From positions 2,046,001 through 2,110,000 of the forward strand of contig NZ_CP030053.1 of assembly GCF_004114955.1 (NCBI RefSeq): 64,000 nt of DNA, written 5' to 3'. Below are positions 1 to 10,055 of this stretch, piece after piece. Under the pieces are notes generated by a model that was not told where the DNA came from, ran no database searches, and saw nothing but the letters and a program-made list of their open reading frames with translations. Numbering within the stretch: the first letter of the stretch is position 1; every line of letters starts with the position of its first letter. Source of the stretch: Bradyrhizobium guangzhouense (GTDB lineage: Bacteria; Pseudomonadota; Alphaproteobacteria; Rhizobiales; Xanthobacteraceae). The position numbers were made by a program, and so were the translations under genes.

Positions 1-51
1 ACCCGCCGAGAGAACAACAATTCCAAACAGAGCAGCAGACAGAGTCTTCAT
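1..51 (-). CDS. Secreted protein, N-terminal signal peptide only (partial)
   Basis: The reverse strand starts with ATG at 51 and reads MKTLSAALFGIVVLSAG before leaving the window. This is a Lys followed by a hydrophobic stretch, typical of the start of a Sec signal peptide. A GGAGG ribosome-binding site lies about 6 bases upstream of the ATG on the reverse strand. The gene follows the binding-protein gene at 171-1481 on the same strand after 119 bases, so it may be cotranscribed with it. Its function cannot be judged from 17 residues. Confidence 0.6.
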   Translation of the reverse strand, partial: MKTLSAALFGIVVLSAG

Positions 52-170
52 GAAAACCTCCACGTCTCGCGCGCCATCGTGATCAATGGCCGCCTTCTAT
101 AGCACGAGCGTGAATTCGCATAAATCGGTGCGGCGCGAGAACGTCGCGCCGTCAGCCCGACGGCAGGTGG

Positions 171-1481
171 CTATGCGCCGTAGGTCGATCCTTTCGGCAA
201 CGGAAACACCGGATCTTGCGTCCTGATGTTGGTCGGCCACACCACGGAAATGTGCTCGCCCGCATTCTGCATCACCACCGGCGTCGAGCGCTCGTTCTGG
301 CCGGACAGCGGCGTGCCCGGCGGGAAGAATTTCACGCCATAGCCCTGGATGGTGCCACCGGCAGGGATGTCGACGTCGAGCGCCGCCTTGCGAATGGCCT
401 CCGGCTCGAAGCTGCCGTATTTCTCTTTCGCCACCGGCAGCACGTTGTTGAGCAAAACCCAGGTCTGGTTAAAGCCCATCGAGCAGTGCGGCGGTACGTC
501 GGTGGCGCCGGTCTTGGCCTGGTAGCGCGTGACCATGGTCTTGATCAGCTCGCCCATGCCCGGCGCGAGCTTCGAGGGGTCGAGCAATTGCGCCGGGACC
601 GGATCGATGTTGCAGAAATGGTCGATGTCGGCGCCGAAGGTCGCGCGCAGCTTGTCGAGTTGGCTGTAACCGGCGCCGGCGCCGAACAGCATCTTGAAGC
701 GAAGCCCGCTCTCGCGCGCCTGGCGCAGGAACAGGGTGATATCAGGGTTGTAGCCGGCATGCGAGATCACGTCGACCTTGGCGCGCTTGAGCTTGGTCAC
801 CAGCACCGAGAGATCGGGGGCCGAGGCCGAATAACCCTCGTGCAGCACGACCTGGATGCCGGCCTCCTTCGCGTAGGCCTCGTCGGCGGAAGCGACGCCG
901 ACGCCATAGGGACCGTCCTCGTGGATCAGTGCGACCTTGACGTCCTTCGGCTCCATGCCGAGCTTGCCCTTGGCGTGCTCGGCGAGGAAGCCGGCGAAGG
1001 CCTGGCCGTACTGGTCGGAATGGATCTGCGCGCGAAACACATATTGCAGGTTCTTGTCCTTGAACACGGCGGTCGACACCGCGGTCGTGATCCAGAGGAT
1101 CTTCTTCTGCTGCTCGACCTTCGCCGCCAGCGGCACGGCATGCGCGCTGGAATAGACGCCGTTGATGATGTCGATCTTCTCCTGGCTGATCAGCCGCTCG
1201 GCCTCGTTGATGGCGATTTCGGCCTTGCTTTGGGAGTCGGCGGGGACCGGCACGATCTTGGTCTTGCCGCCGATGCCGCCCTTCTCGTTGACGAGATCGA
1301 TGGCGATCTGCGTGCCGACCGAGGAGGCGACCGAGCCGCCCGCGGCGAATGGTCCGGTGAGATCGTAGATCAGGCCGATGCGCAAATTCTCGGCTTGCGC
1401 CTGGGCCCGTGTCCAATCGAGGCTGAGCGTGGCGGCGGCAGCCGCCGTACCCTTCAGCAGCTGCCTGCGTGAAGTCGGCAT
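171..1481 (-). CDS. Tat-exported ABC transporter substrate-binding protein, amino-acid/urea type
   Basis: A 436-residue type-1 periplasmic binding protein of the branched-chain amino acid/amide/urea class. The N terminus carries a twin-arginine signal (SRRQLLKG followed by an Ala/Leu-rich segment and a cleavage-like ARAQA region), so it is probably exported folded. The mature part opens with LRIGLIYDLTGPFAAGG and contains the family's VNEKGGIGG element near residue 70. I chose the ATG at 1481 because it gives the Tat signal directly after a GGAGGGAGG ribosome-binding site; the frame is open about 93 bases further upstream. No permease or ATPase genes are adjacent in the window, so it is either an orphan receptor or its transporter lies to the left. 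The ligand cannot be assigned. Confidence 0.85.
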   Translation of the reverse strand: MPTSRRQLLKGTAAAAATLSLDWTRAQAQAENLRIGLIYDLTGPFAAGGSVASSVGTQIAIDLVNEKGGIGGKTKIVPVPADSQSKAEIAINEAERLISQEKIDIINGVYSSAHAVPLAAKVEQQKKILWITTAVSTAVFKDKNLQYVFRAQIHSDQYGQAFAGFLAEHAKGKLGMEPKDVKVALIHEDGPYGVGVASADEAYAKEAGIQVVLHEGYSASAPDLSVLVTKLKRAKVDVISHAGYNPDITLFLRQARESGLRFKMLFGAGAGYSQLDKLRATFGADIDHFCNIDPVPAQLLDPSKLAPGMGELIKTMVTRYQAKTGATDVPPHCSMGFNQTWVLLNNVLPVAKEKYGSFEPEAIRKAALDVDIPAGGTIQGYGVKFFPPGTPLSGQNERSTPVVMQNAGEHISVVWPTNIRTQDPVFPLPKGSTYGA

Positions 1482-1922
1482 CCTATCCCTCCCTCCGGTC
1501 AGTCGTTTGCGACTGGTCTTATGTTTTTTGGCGAGTATTTGGAGGGCGTCCGCGAAAGTCAACATGCGCCGCACTAGGCAATTCGGACGCGTGATCGCTT
1601 CGGCATTTTTCCCTGAGTATCATTCTTTTTGCGCTGCGCCGTGCTTGGTTCGCAATCATTCGAGGGCGACGCATCAGGGTGGAGACGAGCATCCGCCTGT
1701 CACGCGTGTATTTTCGGCTTCGTCGCGATGCCGCAGCATCTCCCGCAGATGTGATGGCTTTGCTCAACGCATTTGCAGCAGGGCAGGGCTCATGACCGGC
1801 ATTCGGCTTGTGCGCATCGGAGGTTGCGTGCCATCCTAGCGCGGTAAATTGCACGGGAAGCCAATTCCCGGCTTGGCCATTGCGCCACGTTCAGGGTGGA
1901 AACAAAGCTCAGGAGAAGAGAT
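1482..1922. other. Divergent intergenic region between two binding-protein genes
   Basis: This 441-base gap separates the reverse-strand binding protein from the forward sugar-transport operon and must hold both promoters. I see no ORF with a credible ribosome-binding site. One short inverted repeat, CGGGAA-N5-TTCCCG at 1854-1870, lies about 53 bases upstream of the sugar-binding-protein ATG and could be an operator; no regulator gene for it is adjacent. I could not pick convincing -35/-10 pairs. Confidence 0.4.
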
Positions 1923-3053
1923 ATGATGTGGACGCTTCGTCTTACGGGGCTCGCTTGCGTTGGCCTGTTGCTGTCCTCGGTCAGCGCCCTCGCGGGGCCC
2001 AAGGTCGTGACCGGTCCGGGTGCCGATCCCGCATGCTTCAAGCCCTGGTCCGCTCAAACCAAGTTCTTCCAGTGGGCCAAGAAGCCCGGTCCCTACAAGA
2101 TTGCCCTCGTCAACGGCTTCGTCGGCAACACCTGGCGCATTCAGATGGTGAAGACCGCGAAGGCCTTCGCCGCGCAGCCGGGCATCAAGGAGAACATCAA
2201 GGAGTTCAAGGTCGTCTCGACCGGTACCGATGTTGCAGCGCAACTCGGCGCGATGGAGGACTTCATCAATCAGGGCTTTGACGCCATCGTCACCATCGCG
2301 GTCGCCCCTGACGGCTTCGACCGCATCATCCGCCTCGCCGACAAGAACAACGTCGTCGTGGTCCCCTTCGACAACGTCCTCGACACCGACAAGGTGATGA
2401 TGGTCAACGAGGACCAGAAGGAAATGGGCCGCATGTCGGCGAAGTGGCTGATGGACGAGAGCGGCAAGAAGAGCGGCGACATTCTCGAGGTCCGCGGCCT
2501 GCCCGGCAATTCGGTCGACCGTGACCGCCATCTCGGCTTCCGTGAGGTGATGGAAGCGCCGGGCAACAGCTTCAAGATCACCGAAGTGGTCGGCAACTGG
2601 GACACCGGCACCTCGCAGAAGGTGACGGCGGACGCGCTCGCCGTGCACGGCCATTTCGACGGCATCTTCACGCAGGGCGGCTCCGACGGCACCGTACAGG
2701 CGCTGATGGCGGCCAAGCATCCCTTCGTGCCGATGTCGGGTGAGGGCGAGAACGAGTATCGCAAGCAGATCGCCGATCACGCCAAGGACGGCCTCAAGGG
2801 CATGTCCTACGGCCAGTCGCCGGCGCTGGTCGCCATCGCCACCAAGGCGGCGATCTCCGCCTTGCAGGGCAACGTCATGCCGCAGCTGATCTCGATCCCG
2901 ATCCCGGTTGCGACCTACAAGGACCTCAAGCCCGGCGTCAATTACTGGCCGGACCTCAACGCCAACTTCTTCGCGCCGAACCAGTTCACGCCCTGCGGCG
3001 TCAACTTCACGGCGCCGGAAATCATGTCGCAGAGCGAAAAGAACACCCAGTGA
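1923..3053 (+). CDS. Sugar ABC transporter periplasmic binding protein (RbsB/XylF class)
   Basis: A 376-residue precursor with a Sec signal peptide (MMWTLRLTGLACVGLLLSS, then SALA at the cleavage region), followed by a Peripla_BP_4-type sugar-binding fold. Recognisable elements are ALVNGFVGNTWR near the start of the mature protein, a middle segment with FDAIVTIAVAPDGFDRII, and RGLPGNSVDRDRHLGF in the hinge region. The ATG at 1923 sits 7 bases after AGGAG. It is the first gene of a four-gene operon with a double ATPase and two permeases. The fold indicates a pentose/inositol/erythritol-type substrate, but I cannot name which. It is longer than RbsB (about 296 residues), nearer to the XylF/ChvE size range. 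Confidence 0.88.
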   Translation: MMWTLRLTGLACVGLLLSSVSALAGPKVVTGPGADPACFKPWSAQTKFFQWAKKPGPYKIALVNGFVGNTWRIQMVKTAKAFAAQPGIKENIKEFKVVSTGTDVAAQLGAMEDFINQGFDAIVTIAVAPDGFDRIIRLADKNNVVVVPFDNVLDTDKVMMVNEDQKEMGRMSAKWLMDESGKKSGDILEVRGLPGNSVDRDRHLGFREVMEAPGNSFKITEVVGNWDTGTSQKVTADALAVHGHFDGIFTQGGSDGTVQALMAAKHPFVPMSGEGENEYRKQIADHAKDGLKGMSYGQSPALVAIATKAAISALQGNVMPQLISIPIPVATYKDLKPGVNYWPDLNANFFAPNQFTPCGVNFTAPEIMSQSEKNTQ

Positions 3054-3075
3054 GCCGACTGGAGACGTCACGGTT

Positions 3076-3099
3076 GCGGCCCGGCTTTTGCCGGGCCGC
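3076..3099 (+). promoter_or_regulatory. Intercistronic GC-rich stem-loop after binding-protein gene
   Basis: A perfect 10-base-pair stem, GCGGCCCGGC / GCCGGGCCGC, closes a TTTT loop 23 bases after the binding-protein stop codon and 19 bases before the ATPase ATG. No T-run follows, so it is more likely a message-stabilising or attenuating hairpin than a full terminator. Such hairpins commonly let the binding protein be made in excess over the membrane components. Confidence 0.7.
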
Positions 3100-3117
3100 C
3101 GCTGCGTGAGCCCCGAC

Positions 3118-4657
<1,540 letters not shown>

Positions 4658-4665
<8 letters not shown>

Positions 4666-5770
4666 CGATATCGCCATCAGGGTTCGCCAGAACATCGGCA
4701 TCGTCACCGCCGTCCTGCTGTTCGCCATCCTCTATCTGCTCTACAATTTCGCCCATCCCAAGGGCTTCTCGTCGGCGGTGCTGGTGCAGAACGGCGACGA
4801 GATCTTCGCGCTCGCCATGCTGGCGATGGCCCAGACCGTGCCGGTGCTGGCATCGGGGCTGGATCTCTCCGTGGGCGCCGTCATGACCATGGTGGGGTGT
4901 TTCGCGAGCTATCTGCTCACGGGAGCAGCGGACGGCACCCCGCTGCATCTGGACATCTTCGGCCTGCAGCTCGGCCTCGGCACCTTCCCCGGCGGAGTGA
5001 GCGGCATCCTGCTCGGCATCGTCGTGTGCCTTGCGATCGGCGCGCTCGCCGGCTTCATCAACGGCTGCGTCGTCGTCTATGGACGAATACAGCCGATCAT
5101 CGCGACGCTCGCGACCGGCGCGGTCTATATCGGCATCGCGCTATTCCTGCGGCCGACGCCGGGCGGCAAGATCGACGAGGATCTCAACTGGGCGATGACC
5201 AACTCGCTCGGCGATTTCGCCGCGACCGTCCATATCTTCGACGACGGCGCCGCGACCTGGTTTGCGCCGGTCGCCTGGATCCCGGTGCCGTTCGTGCTGC
5301 TGATCCTGATCGCGCTGCTGGTCTGGGTGCCGTTCCGTCGCTCCGTGATTGGCCGCGCCGTCTATGCGGTCGGCTCGGCCGAAGGCGCCGCCTACATGTC
5401 GGGGCTTCCGATCGACCGGGCCAAGATCGCTGCCTTCACGCTCGCCGGCTTCTTTGCCGGCTGCGGCGGCCTGTTCCTCGCCATCCAGACCTCCTCGGGC
5501 AATGCCGACATCCCGCAGGCCGGTGCCTATACGCTCAACTCCATCGCCTCCGTCGTCATCGGCGGCACCTCGCTGCTAGGGGGCACCGGCAGTGCGATCG
5601 GCTCGATCTTCGGCGCCATGGTGCTGCGCGTCATCTCGTTCTTCTTCCGCATCTTCGACATCGCGCCGCTGTTGCAGCCGCTGTTCGAGGGCCTGATCCT
5701 GCTGGCGGCGGTCAGCATCGGCGCGCTCGGCGTGCTGCGCGTCAAGAATACGCTGGAGCTGTTTCGATGA
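4658..5770 (+). CDS. Sugar ABC transporter permease 1 (RbsC/BPD_transp_2 class)
   Basis: A 370-residue, strongly hydrophobic inner-membrane protein of the RbsC/XylH family. The diagnostic segment VLASGLDLSVGAVMTMVG lies near residue 70 and a late SIASVVIGGTSLLGGTGS motif near residue 300; both are hallmarks of this permease class. It begins inside the end of the ATPase gene and its stop codon overlaps the ATG of the next permease (ATGA). A second, different permease follows, so the transporter probably uses a heterodimeric channel. An insertion of about 25 residues after the first diagnostic motif (GAADGTPLHLDIFGLQLG) makes it longer than RbsC. Confidence 0.9.
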
Positions 5771-6726
5771 CGACTGCGTCTCTCGGGCTCTCCCGCGACG
5801 ACCGCCCGATCCTGATCGCGGCGCTGTTCATCCTCGTCATCCTCGTCGCCGGCACGGTCTACACCTTCGCCCGCTTCGGCAGTGCGCCTCTGTTGTCGCC
5901 GACCTATCTGTTGCAGCAGCTCCAGATCGGCGCCTTTCTCGGCATCGTCGCCGCCGGGATGATGATGGTGATCCTGATCGCGCAGATCGACTTGTCGGTG
6001 CCGTGGACGCTGGCGGCGGCCGCGATGATGGCGACCTCGATCGGCGGGCCGCTCGCCATTCCGGTCGGGCTCGGCGTCGGGGTTTTGGTCGGCCTCATCA
6101 ACGGCATCGGGGTCGCGTATCTGCGCGTGCCTTCGATGATCTTCACCCTCGGCGTCAATGCGGTGATGCGCGGCCTGATGGTTGCGCATACCGGCGGTTA
6201 CGCCCCGCAGACGGCGGCGACCGATCTGATGCGGATGCTCGCCGGCGATCGCACGTTCGGCATCCCCAACGCCCTGTTCGTCTGGGCCGCCGTGTCGGTG
6301 CTCGTCGCCATCATCCTGCAGCGCACCGCGCTCGGCCGCTATGTCTATGCCATCGGCAACAAGGAGGCGGCCGCGTATCTCGCCGGCGTCGACACGCGCC
6401 GCATCACCGTGATCTGCTTCGTGCTCTGCGGTCTCGCCGCCGCGCTGGCCGGCGTCCTGCTCGCCGGCTACTCCACCAAGGCCTATCAGGGCATGGGGGA
6501 CGCCTATCTGCTGCCGTCGATCGCGGCGGTGGTGATCGGCGGCACCAACATCCTCGGCGGCCGCGGCCGCTATCTCGGCACTCTGATCGGCGTCGTGCTG
6601 ATCGTGCTGCTCAACAGCGTGCTGTCGATCATGGACATGCCCGAGGCCGGCCGCCAGGTGATCTACGGCCTCGTCATCATCTTCATGCTGCTGGTCTACG
6701 GCCGCGGCGAGCGAGTCACGAGTTGA
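5767..6726 (+). CDS. Sugar ABC transporter permease 2 (RbsC/BPD_transp_2 class)
   Basis: A 319-residue membrane permease of the same family as its upstream neighbour: it contains VILIAQIDLSVPWTLAAA near residue 65 and SIAAVVIGGTNILGG near residue 255. The start at 5767 forms an ATGA overlap with the preceding permease, so the frame that is open further upstream inside that gene is not used. It closes the operon of binding protein, ATPase and two permeases. The next gene, a MocR regulator, converges on it with only 17 bases between stops, and I see no clear terminator hairpin there. Confidence 0.9.
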   Translation: MTTASLGLSRDDRPILIAALFILVILVAGTVYTFARFGSAPLLSPTYLLQQLQIGAFLGIVAAGMMMVILIAQIDLSVPWTLAAAAMMATSIGGPLAIPVGLGVGVLVGLINGIGVAYLRVPSMIFTLGVNAVMRGLMVAHTGGYAPQTAATDLMRMLAGDRTFGIPNALFVWAAVSVLVAIILQRTALGRYVYAIGNKEAAAYLAGVDTRRITVICFVLCGLAAALAGVLLAGYSTKAYQGMGDAYLLPSIAAVVIGGTNILGGRGRYLGTLIGVVLIVLLNSVLSIMDMPEAGRQVIYGLVIIFMLLVYGRGERVTS

Positions 6727-6743
6727 ACCGCCGCCTCAGCGGA

Positions 6744-8132
6744 TCAGAGAAACGGCGACGCCAGGGCCGGCGTTTCGGCCAGCGCGTGAGCGGCGTATTC
6801 GAGCGCTCCCCGGATCTGTGTGCGCGTTGACGGCCCGCCGATGCATATTCTCACGGCCTCGGGAGGCGGATCGCTCACGACAAAGGCGTCGCTGGCGACG
6901 ACGCCAATGCCGGTCTGCCGCATATGCTCCACGAAAGCCGAGCGCCGCCAGGGTGTGGGCAGCTCGACCCACAGGTTGAAGCTGAGGGGATCGCCACGAT
7001 AGGACCCCTTGGGCAGGATTTCGGCGGCGAGCTTTTGTCGCGCCGACGTCTCGGCGCGGATGAACCGCAACATCGTGTCCGCGGTGCCGTCTTCGATCCA
7101 GCGCGTCGCGATCGCCACGGTGAGAGGCGATGCCATCACGGTCGCTGACCGCAGCGCCGAGGCGAACGGCCAGGCCGAGCGCGTGTCGGGCACGACGACA
7201 TAGGCGGTGCGCAAGCCCGCCCCGATACATTTTGCCAGTCCCGCGACGTGCCAGGTCAGATCGGGCGCGATGGCAGCGAAGGGAGCGTGGCCGTGGCCGT
7301 GCTCGGGGATGAAGCCATAGGCGTCGTCCTCGATAACAGGCAGCTTGAAGCGTCGCGCGATCGCGACGATCTCGCGCCGGCGCGAATCCGGAATCGTCAA
7401 CGTCGTCGGATTCTGCAGCGTCGGATTGAGGTAGATCGCCTTGGGCTTCAGCTTCTTGCAGGCATCGGTCAATGCCTGCGGCTCGATGCCGTCCTGATCC
7501 ATCGGCAGGCCGATGAGATTGATGCCGAGCTGCGCGGCGATCGACCTGATGCCGGGATAGGTGATGGCCTCGCACAGCACCACCTCGCCGGCTTTCGCCA
7601 GGATCGAGAGGATGCCGAGCAGCGCCGGATGGGCTCCTGGCGAGACGAAAATGCGGTTCTGTGCCGGCACCAGCGCGCGGCGGCCGAGCCAGCTAGAGGC
7701 GGCATCCTTGTCGGCCTGCGTGCCACCAAAGCCCTGGTAGCGCAGCAGCGATGCGATGTCGCGCAGCACATGCTCGGCGCCGGCCTGCATCCGCTCGATC
7801 AATTCGGGATCGTCGGGCTCGGGCGGCAGGTTCATCGAGAGGTCGACGGGGCGGGGCGGAAAGCTTGTTGCCGAACGCCGCGGTCGCGGCTTGTCGCGCA
7901 CGAAGGTTCCCTGTCCGACCTTGGATTCAATCAACCCACGCTTCTGCGCCTCGACATAGCCGCGCGCGACGGTGGTGAAATCGACGTCGAGCCGCTTGGC
8001 GAGCTTCCGCTGTGGCGGCAGGCGGTCGCCGATCACGAGCCGTCCAGCTGCGATGTCGTCGGCAATTGCGTCTGCGATGGCGAGATAACGCGGCTTGTCA
8101 CTGCTCGAGAGATCGGGTCGCCAGTCGGCCAT
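6744..8132 (-). CDS. MocR-type regulator: GntR winged helix fused to PLP aminotransferase domain
   Basis: A 462-residue protein. Residues about 15-80 form a GntR winged helix (RLPPQRKLAKRLDVDFTTVARGYV, then LIESKVGQGTFV), and the rest is a fold-type-I aminotransferase domain with the PLP-lysine region HVAGLAKCIGAGLR. MocR proteins use PLP or an amino-acid adduct to sense metabolites and usually regulate a divergent operon. Here the divergent operon is the Nit1C-type nitrilase cluster at 8465, so it is a natural candidate regulator of it. I chose the ATG at 8132 (MADWRPD) because the winged helix begins there; the frame stays open to 8252. A perfect inverted repeat sits 12 bases upstream of this ATG. 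Confidence 0.88.
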   Translation of the reverse strand: MADWRPDLSSSDKPRYLAIADAIADDIAAGRLVIGDRLPPQRKLAKRLDVDFTTVARGYVEAQKRGLIESKVGQGTFVRDKPRPRRSATSFPPRPVDLSMNLPPEPDDPELIERMQAGAEHVLRDIASLLRYQGFGGTQADKDAASSWLGRRALVPAQNRIFVSPGAHPALLGILSILAKAGEVVLCEAITYPGIRSIAAQLGINLIGLPMDQDGIEPQALTDACKKLKPKAIYLNPTLQNPTTLTIPDSRRREIVAIARRFKLPVIEDDAYGFIPEHGHGHAPFAAIAPDLTWHVAGLAKCIGAGLRTAYVVVPDTRSAWPFASALRSATVMASPLTVAIATRWIEDGTADTMLRFIRAETSARQKLAAEILPKGSYRGDPLSFNLWVELPTPWRRSAFVEHMRQTGIGVVASDAFVVSDPPPEAVRICIGGPSTRTQIRGALEYAAHALAETPALASPFL

Positions 8133-8144
8133 AGCTCGGTTCCG

Positions 8145-8168
8145 GTCAATTACGTCAGTAGAATTGAC
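8145..8168. promoter_or_regulatory. Perfect inverted repeat, candidate MocR operator
   Basis: GTCAATT at 8145-8151 and AATTGAC at 8162-8168 are exact reverse complements separated by 10 bases, so the half-site centres are 17 bases apart, suitable for a dimeric winged-helix regulator. The repeat lies 12 bases upstream of the MocR ATG, where binding would repress the regulator's own gene. The half-site with its flank, AATTGACTG, recurs at 8363-8371 near the nitrilase-cluster promoter, 201 bases away. Confidence 0.55.
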
Positions 8169-8332
8169 TGTATATTGTTGCAAGCGCAGACGCAATTGTA
8201 TCGGTGAGTTTTGCTGCTTTCGAAGAGGGTTCCGGCTGAGCGCCTTGCACATCGATCAGGCGCGCTGCCCAGCATTTTTCAGGCATTATTTTTCGAGCAT
8301 CGCGCGCGCACAGCCAAATCCAGTCAGGTCTC

Positions 8333-8348
8333 CATTCAACATTGAATG
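8333..8348. promoter_or_regulatory. Inverted repeat upstream of the sigma-54 promoter
   Basis: CATTCAA and TTGAATG are perfect reverse complements separated by CA. The element lies about 60 bases upstream of the sigma-54 -24 element and next to a recurring AATTGACTG motif at 8363. It could be a binding site for an activator or for the MocR protein. No protein is known for it. Confidence 0.4.
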
Positions 8349-8401
8349 TATAAGTGAATGCAAATTGACTGGTGTGATGATTTGTAGTGCAGAACGCCGC
8401 T

Positions 8402-8417
8402 TGGCACATTGATTGCA
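8402..8417 (+). promoter_or_regulatory. Sigma-54 (RpoN) promoter of the nitrilase cluster
   Basis: The sequence TGGCAC-N5-TTGCA matches the sigma-54 consensus exactly, with the invariant GG at 8403-8404 and GC at 8415-8416 separated by 10 bases. It lies 47 bases upstream of the first cluster ATG at 8465, so transcription would start about 12 bases downstream of the GC. Sigma-54 control fits nitrogen-limitation expression of the Nit1C genes and requires an enhancer-binding activator (for example NtrC) encoded elsewhere, because none is in this window. Confidence 0.85.
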
Positions 8418-8464
8418 AAACCTGATCTCGATCCGGGAGGGCCGGACGTGAACAGGAGGTGTCT

Positions 8465-8947
8465 ATGCCAGCAGTGAACATGCCCGCGCGTCAGAAGGGC
8501 GACTTTCTTGTCGACTACGAAGAGAAGGTTTTCGAGGACGTCAAAGCGAAGCCGGGTGAGAAGGCGCTGGTCACCTTCCATACCGTCGCATTCGAGGGCT
8601 CGATCGGCCTCGTCAACATTCTCCAGGCGCTGCGCCTGAAGCGGAAAGGTTTCGAGACCTCGGTTCTGCTTTACGGTCCCGGTGTCACGCTCGGCATTCA
8701 GCGCGGCTTTCCCAAGATCGGCGACGAGGCCTTCCCCGGTGCGCAGAACTTCAACAACCAGCTCGCCAAATTCATGGATGAAGGCGGCAAGGTCTATGCC
8801 TGCCGGTTCGCACTGCAAGCGCTCTACGGCCACGGCGAGCCGTCGCTCATTCCGGGCATCCGGCCGATCAATCCGCTCGATGTGCTCGACCTGATCCTGC
8901 TTCATCGCCGGGACGACGCGTTCATGATCCACACCTGGACCGTCTGA
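8465..8947 (+). CDS. MSMEG_0572/Sll0783-type nitrogen-starvation protein
   Basis: A 160-residue cytoplasmic protein with a DsrE-like alpha/beta look ([29 protein letters not shown], then [17 protein letters not shown]). It is the conserved first gene of the nitrogen-starvation nitrilase cluster known from Mycobacterium (MSMEG_0572) and Synechocystis (sll0783), and corresponds to the gene before nitC in the Nit1C clusters of cyanide-using pseudomonads. Its biochemical function is unknown. The ATG at 8465 follows AGGAGG by 5 bases; an in-frame GTG at 8459 overlaps that ribosome-binding site and is not used. A sigma-54 promoter lies immediately upstream and the nitrilase gene begins 37 bases downstream. 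Confidence 0.88.
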   Translation: MPAVNMPARQKGDFLVDYEEKVFEDVKAKPGEKALVTFHTVAFEGSIGLVNILQALRLKRKGFETSVLLYGPGVTLGIQRGFPKIGDEAFPGAQNFNNQLAKFMDEGGKVYACRFALQALYGHGEPSLIPGIRPINPLDVLDLILLHRRDDAFMIHTWTV

Positions 8948-8984
8948 TCTCGGTTGGCTCGTGCGACGGACGAGGGAGGATACA

Positions 8985-10055
8985 GTGACAGCGAAACGCA
9001 CGATCAGGGCTGGCGCGATTCAGATCGCGCCTGACCTGGACACGCCGACCGGAACGGTCGACCGGATTCTGGCGGCCATCGCGGAGGCAGCGGGCAAGGG
9101 AGTCCAGCTCGCCGTTTTTCCGGAGACGTTCGTTCCCTGGTACCCGTATTTCTCCTTTGTCCGTCCGCCGGTCCTGAGTGGCGTGGAGCACATCCAGCTC
9201 TATGACAACGCGGTCGTCGTGCCTGGTCCTGTGACGGATGCCGTTGCACAGGCGGCCAAGCGCCACGGCATGGTGGTGGTGCTTGGGGTCAACGAGCGCG
9301 ATCACGGCTCGCTTTACAACACCCAGCTCGTGTTCGACGCGAACGGCGCAATCGTGCTGAAGCGCCGCAAGATCACGCCGACGTTTCACGAGCGCATGAT
9401 CTGGGGGCAGGGCGATGGCGCCGGTCTGAAGGTGGTCGAGACCGCGGTCGGCCGTGTCGGTGCGCTGGCCTGCTGGGAGCATTACAATCCGCTCGCCCGT
9501 TACGCGCTGATGGCCCAGCACGAGGAAATTCACGCGGCCCAATTTCCGGGATCGCTGGTCGGACAGGTCTTCGCCGACCAGATCGAGGTGACGATCCGCC
9601 ATCATGCGCTGGAAAGCGGATGCTTCGTCGTCAACGCCACCGGCTGGCTGACCGAGGAGCAGATCGCGAAAATCTCGCCGGAGGAAGGCCTGCGTAAAGG
9701 TCTGCGCGGCGGCTGCATGACCGCGATCGTCTCTCCCGAAGGCAACCACCTGGTGCCGCCGCTGACCAGCGGCGAGGGCATCCTTGTTGCCGATCTCGAT
9801 CTCGCGCTGATCACCAAACGCAAACGGATGATGGATTCGGTCGGCCACTACGCCCGGCCGGAGTTGCTGTCGCTGGTGCTGAATGACAGCCCCGCGCGTC
9901 CGATGCACGGCCTTCACCCAAACCGCCTCACGTCCATTGCGAAAGACCCATCAAATGAGACCGCAGATGCCGCAACCCATGATGCAGGAAACCATGGCGA
10001 TGCCGACCGAGCAGCTGATCAACGAGTTGCAGTCCTTCGGGGTCCGGCTCGCTGA
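8985..10055 (+). CDS. Nitrilase of the Nit6803/NitC family
   Basis: A 356-residue carbon-nitrogen hydrolase that converts nitriles to carboxylic acid and ammonia. The catalytic triad is visible: Glu47 in [11 protein letters not shown], Lys129 in [11 protein letters not shown] and Cys163 in ACWEHYNP. The start is a GTG at 8985, five bases after GGAGG; a more distal GTG at 8961 is in frame but poorly placed. The C terminus overlaps the radical-SAM gene by about 60 bases. Nitrilases in this cluster (NitC, Nit6803) act on aliphatic and cinnamic-type nitriles, and the cluster is linked to nitrile and cyanide assimilation as nitrogen source. The exact substrate in this organism is unknown. Confidence 0.92.
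   Translation: MTAKRTIRAGAIQIAPDLDTPTGTVDRILAAIAEAAGKGVQLAVFPETFVPWYPYFSFVRPPVLSGVEHIQLYDNAVVVPGPVTDAVAQAAKRHGMVVVLGVNERDHGSLYNTQLVFDANGAIVLKRRKITPTFHERMIWGQGDGAGLKVVETAVGRVGALACWEHYNPLARYALMAQHEEIHAAQFPGSLVGQVFADQIEVTIRHHALESGCFVVNATGWLTEEQIAKISPEEGLRKGLRGGCMTAIVSPEGNHLVPPLTSGEGILVADLDLALITKRKRMMDSVGHYARPELLSLVLNDSPARPMHGLHPNRLTSIAKDPSNETADAATHDAGNHGDADRAADQRVAVLRGPAR

Noticed and set aside
4897..5766. Forward frame extending the second sugar permease by 290 codons at its N terminus
   Set aside because: The extension lies wholly within the first permease gene, is Arg/His-rich and lacks hydrophobic segments; the ATGA overlap at 5767 is the natural start.
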